From Dolomedes plantarius (lineage: Eukaryota > Arthropoda > Arachnida > Araneae > Dolomedidae), in assembly GCA_907164885.2 (NCBI GenBank), contig OU015493.1:124741570-124805569 (forward strand): a DNA stretch of 64,000 bases, given 5' to 3'. Positions 61,245 through 64,000 of the stretch are shown here, piece after piece. Within the stretch, counting starts at the first letter, position 1. Every line of letters starts with the position of its first letter. The notes below the pieces were generated by a model. It was not told where the DNA came from, did not search any database, and saw nothing but the letters and a program-made list of their open reading frames with translations. The translations under genes were made by a program, and so were the position numbers.

Positions 61245-62525
61245 TAGGGATCAAACAATACCAGTAAAGTATCGATAATTTTACATGGTACTTGGATCAA
61301 AAGAAAGTATATACACATACTTGGTATCGGAAGAAAAATATCCATACATACTTATATCGATACTTTTTTACGACTAAAAATTCCGGTCCCTATTATTAAT
61401 TTCCTTGCAATTTCAATGAATCTATATTAAACAGAACACCTTTGTAGTCAAATCATCTAAGTGCATGGCTATGGATACCGCGCACCTGGTGTTATCAAGA
61501 CCCGATTTAGAAAATTCTTGACCATAGGCACAACTCAGAATGGGGACCCTCCTAACACTGATGTGGGAGTAAAATTTCAAAAATTGACACACAAAAAAAA
61601 TAATCATGAATCATTGGGAAAGTACCATTTTACCAAGAATTGGCTATTTGAAGAGTAGAAGCCTAGAACATTATCAAATAACAAAAAGCAATACAACATA
61701 TTAACTTCATCATTAAAACACCAATACAATACAACCAGAAAAACTTATTAATCCCTTATATGCACTATAACATACATATGATGAACTATACATATAACTG
61801 TACATATGATGAACCAATCAATCAAATTTGAAAGGATATATAAAAAAATGCTATTAAAAAGGGTAAAATTTAAAAAAAATTGAATTGGAAATTTTTTCTT
61901 TTAAAATAAAAATTTTGGGGACCACTAGGCCCGGGCCCAGTGGCGCACCCAGGGGGGGGAGGGCAAGGGGCCCTGCTTCCCCCCCCCAAGAAATAGAAAT
62001 TACATTATGAATATTGATTTTTCATTATAAATATTTTATTCGTCCATCTCGCCCCCCCCCCCCCCAAGAAAAAATCCTGGGTGTGCCACTGCCCGGTCCT
62101 ACCGGGCCACGTGGAAAATCAGGGCCTGGGTGTTATTGCAGGCCTCCTGGGTGGGTCAATGAGAAATATCCTTTTTTTGGAATGCCTGGTTTCGGTAAGG
62201 GTAACATATGGAGTAACATAGAAAGGAGACATAGGTATGAAACTTATATAAAAATACTTTACATAGGTACCTATATCAAAAAATATAATTATTTTCACGA
62301 AAGCCAAACACAATTTTGATAAATGTGATTCGTTTCTGTTAAGGTTTTGGTCAAAGTTCAAGCTCAATAGTCAACATTGATTTTCGGTCATTATTCATTA
62401 GATAGGAGTACCTTTTTCGATACCTACTCAATACTCGGCTAGAAAGTATCGATACCAAAAGTAGTTGGTATCGAAAAAGAAGTATCGAGTATTTACTCAT
62501 ATCGGTAGGTGTCGATTCATCCCTA
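61245..62525. mobile_element. hAT-like element, right-arm copy
   Basis: Mirror of 56672-57926, with the same TAGGGAT termini and the nested MITE at 61938-62091. It carries the 28-bp tandem duplication (ACATATGATGAAC at 61774 and 61802) that is absent from the left arm. Confidence 0.65.
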
Positions 62526-63369
62526 CTTAAAGGCCTTGTTCACATCACCGTCACCGCTACTCCAGTCGAAATATATTTTAACCAATTTCGCACCTTAACA
62601 AGTTCGCGGCAAGCCGTTTGGAAGCCTGTGATTGGTTGAAAAAGTTTCGATGAGAGTAATCTCCCATCGCTATGGAAGGCACAATGCGATCAAGGCCAAA
62701 CGCTTTCCCATCGCGGCAGTCTCGATGAAACCATGGTTTCTCGCCAAATTCACCACCTAGACCAGTGGTTCCCAACCCGTAGACGTCTCCGGACCACTAA
62801 GCCAGAAATTGAACCACGTGCGGAACCCCCCCCCCCAACACTCCCATACCGACTTGGGTGATTTTCCGGGGGAGTATGGGGGCATAGAATATCCCTAAGG
62901 CAAAAAGGATACAGGATAAACGTACTCACATTCTAACGTATCATATTCTAATAATAAAATAATTATGTTAAACTTTTAAGAAATTTTAATTCAACACCTG
63001 ATAGACATCGGATATATTCCGCCCATCTAGTTCAATGAACATAGCTTTGAAAATCTCATTTATCTGGAAACTTTTTTATATGGGGTGCTGGACCACTCCC
63101 GACGCTTCCGCGGACCACCTGGGGTCCGTGAACCAAGACCTAGTTAGCTAGCTCGTCATAACAACATACTATAGTTTTGAACTACGCCCAAATTTTCGCT
63201 TCGGGATTAGCGAGCGAGTGAGATATCTATGGCGCGTTATAATGTTTAATTTCATTATATAAATTTCCTATGTACGTCACTTATTGTAAGTTTCTAGGAT
63301 AAATCTCATATGATTAAATAAAGTTAAAATGTTCAATTTTATTTTGTATGTCAGTTATTGTGTTTTTTA

Positions 63370-63467
63370 ACCTTTAGCTTACGGGGCCCATTTTTCCGAT
63401 TCCCGCTTTAGAACGGAAATTTCATACCCCCTGTGTAAGAACGGCCATAAAGGGGGTTATACAAATA
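63370..63467 (-). repeat. Terminal-like dispersed repeat, copy 4
   Basis: Mirror of 55739-55830 within the palindrome, followed outward by the AT-rich stretch and microsatellite. Confidence 0.82.
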
Positions 63468-63492
63468 TAAATAAAAAAATTAATTAATTAAT

Positions 63493-63494
63493 GA

Positions 63495-63531
<37 letters not shown>

Positions 63532-63548
63532 CACATATATATATACAT

Positions 63549-63608
<60 letters not shown>
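63493..63608. repeat. TA/CA microsatellite
   Basis: Partner of 55597-55705, with different repeat numbers. Confidence 0.95.
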
Positions 63609-63611
<3 letters not shown>

Positions 63612-64000
63612 GAAGAATCCATTGATTCTCACAATCTTAAGAAACAAGACCCCCTTCTTTTCATTCACGTTCCAGGAAAAAGCGCAACAGTGAAGTCCGG
63701 AGGCGGCGACCTCCCAGCTAGACCAGCTAAGCCGACAAAGGAAGGTGCAGCACAAAAGGTTTTTTTACAATCAACGCCAGACGCTAGACGCCCGCATGTC
63801 TGGAAATTCAGATGTAAAGTTGAAAAAAATTAGTCGCGGGTCCTCCTCCTGATCAATGATGATCGGGGGAAAAATTTACCTGCGGGCGAACTAAGCAGCT
63901 GTTGACGCTGGACGTGACGGCCAACCAAACTCTAGAGAAGTGATGTCACTTTAAAAGGCGCCAATTAGAGCCCTTTTAAAATTTTGAGTGATAGCAGAGC

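Larger units (their letters stand above)
59845..64000 (-). repeat. Right arm of the palindrome, truncated by the window end
   Basis: Reverse complement of the left arm, containing the same elements in mirror order. These are the dispersed repeat (about 59845-60260), Tc1 fragment (60300-60690), palindromic MITEs (about 60890-61240), hAT-like element (61245-62525), nested MITE (61938-62091), M1 (about 62532-62700), terminal-like repeat (63370-63467) and microsatellite (63493-63608). The match still holds at base 64000. Confidence 0.97.

Overview
This window looks like intergenic and intronic DNA from a large, AT-rich, transposon-laden animal genome, probably an arthropod. An arachnid is plausible from the flavour of the LINE, Tc1 and mariner proteins, but that is a judgement from memory and not a search. 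There are no operons, ribosome binding sites or dense genes. TA/TG microsatellites, TIR transposons, MITEs, SINE-like pieces and decayed LINEs fill most of it. The only convincing host coding sequence is one exon at 15356-15607 (minus strand). It encodes an 84-residue N-terminus with a SAM domain like that of SAMD5/SASH1-type proteins and ends at a GT splice donor. No second exon was recognised, so the window to its left is probably a very long first intron.

Layout. 0-15 kb: microsatellites, a TTAA-type MITE family (copies at 2.9, 8.2, 14.6 and later 45.3 kb), a Tigger/pogo deletion derivative (3.7-4.6 kb), SINE and LINE fragments, a broken Tc1-like element (10.3-11.6 kb) and a long foldback element (12.4-13.1 kb). 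15-20 kb: the SAM exon with a CpG-containing upstream region, two pogo-like non-autonomous elements and a 67-bp minisatellite. 20-32 kb: a candidate solo LTR, a LINE fragment, a Tc1-like copy carrying a hAT-type MITE with a perfect 8-bp target duplication, a decayed Tigger transposase, a decayed Tc1 with its catalytic Glu replaced by Lys, and a structurally intact Tc1-like transposon (30437-31845) whose empty site is preserved elsewhere in the window.

32-46.4 kb is an ancient inverted repeat. Its arms, 32036-36125 and 37850-46385, are about 4 kb once later insertions are removed. The right arm was invaded by an unusual TIR transposon of about 3.75 kb (40.4-44.1 kb) whose protein I cannot assign to a named superfamily. 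46.5-47.9 kb is a mariner-like element and 49.2-52.5 kb is a LINE with reverse transcriptase, RNase H and zinc knuckle. In both, every reading-frame break I found is a single-base indel, nearly all in homopolymers.

55.2-64.0 kb is a much younger near-perfect palindrome. Its arms exceed 4.1 kb, the right arm is cut by the window end, and a 517-bp loop is rich in TATC/TATA repeats. Arm differences include single-base changes and a 28-bp tandem duplication. The genes do not work together as a pathway: the window records successive transposition, nesting and inverted duplication around one host exon.
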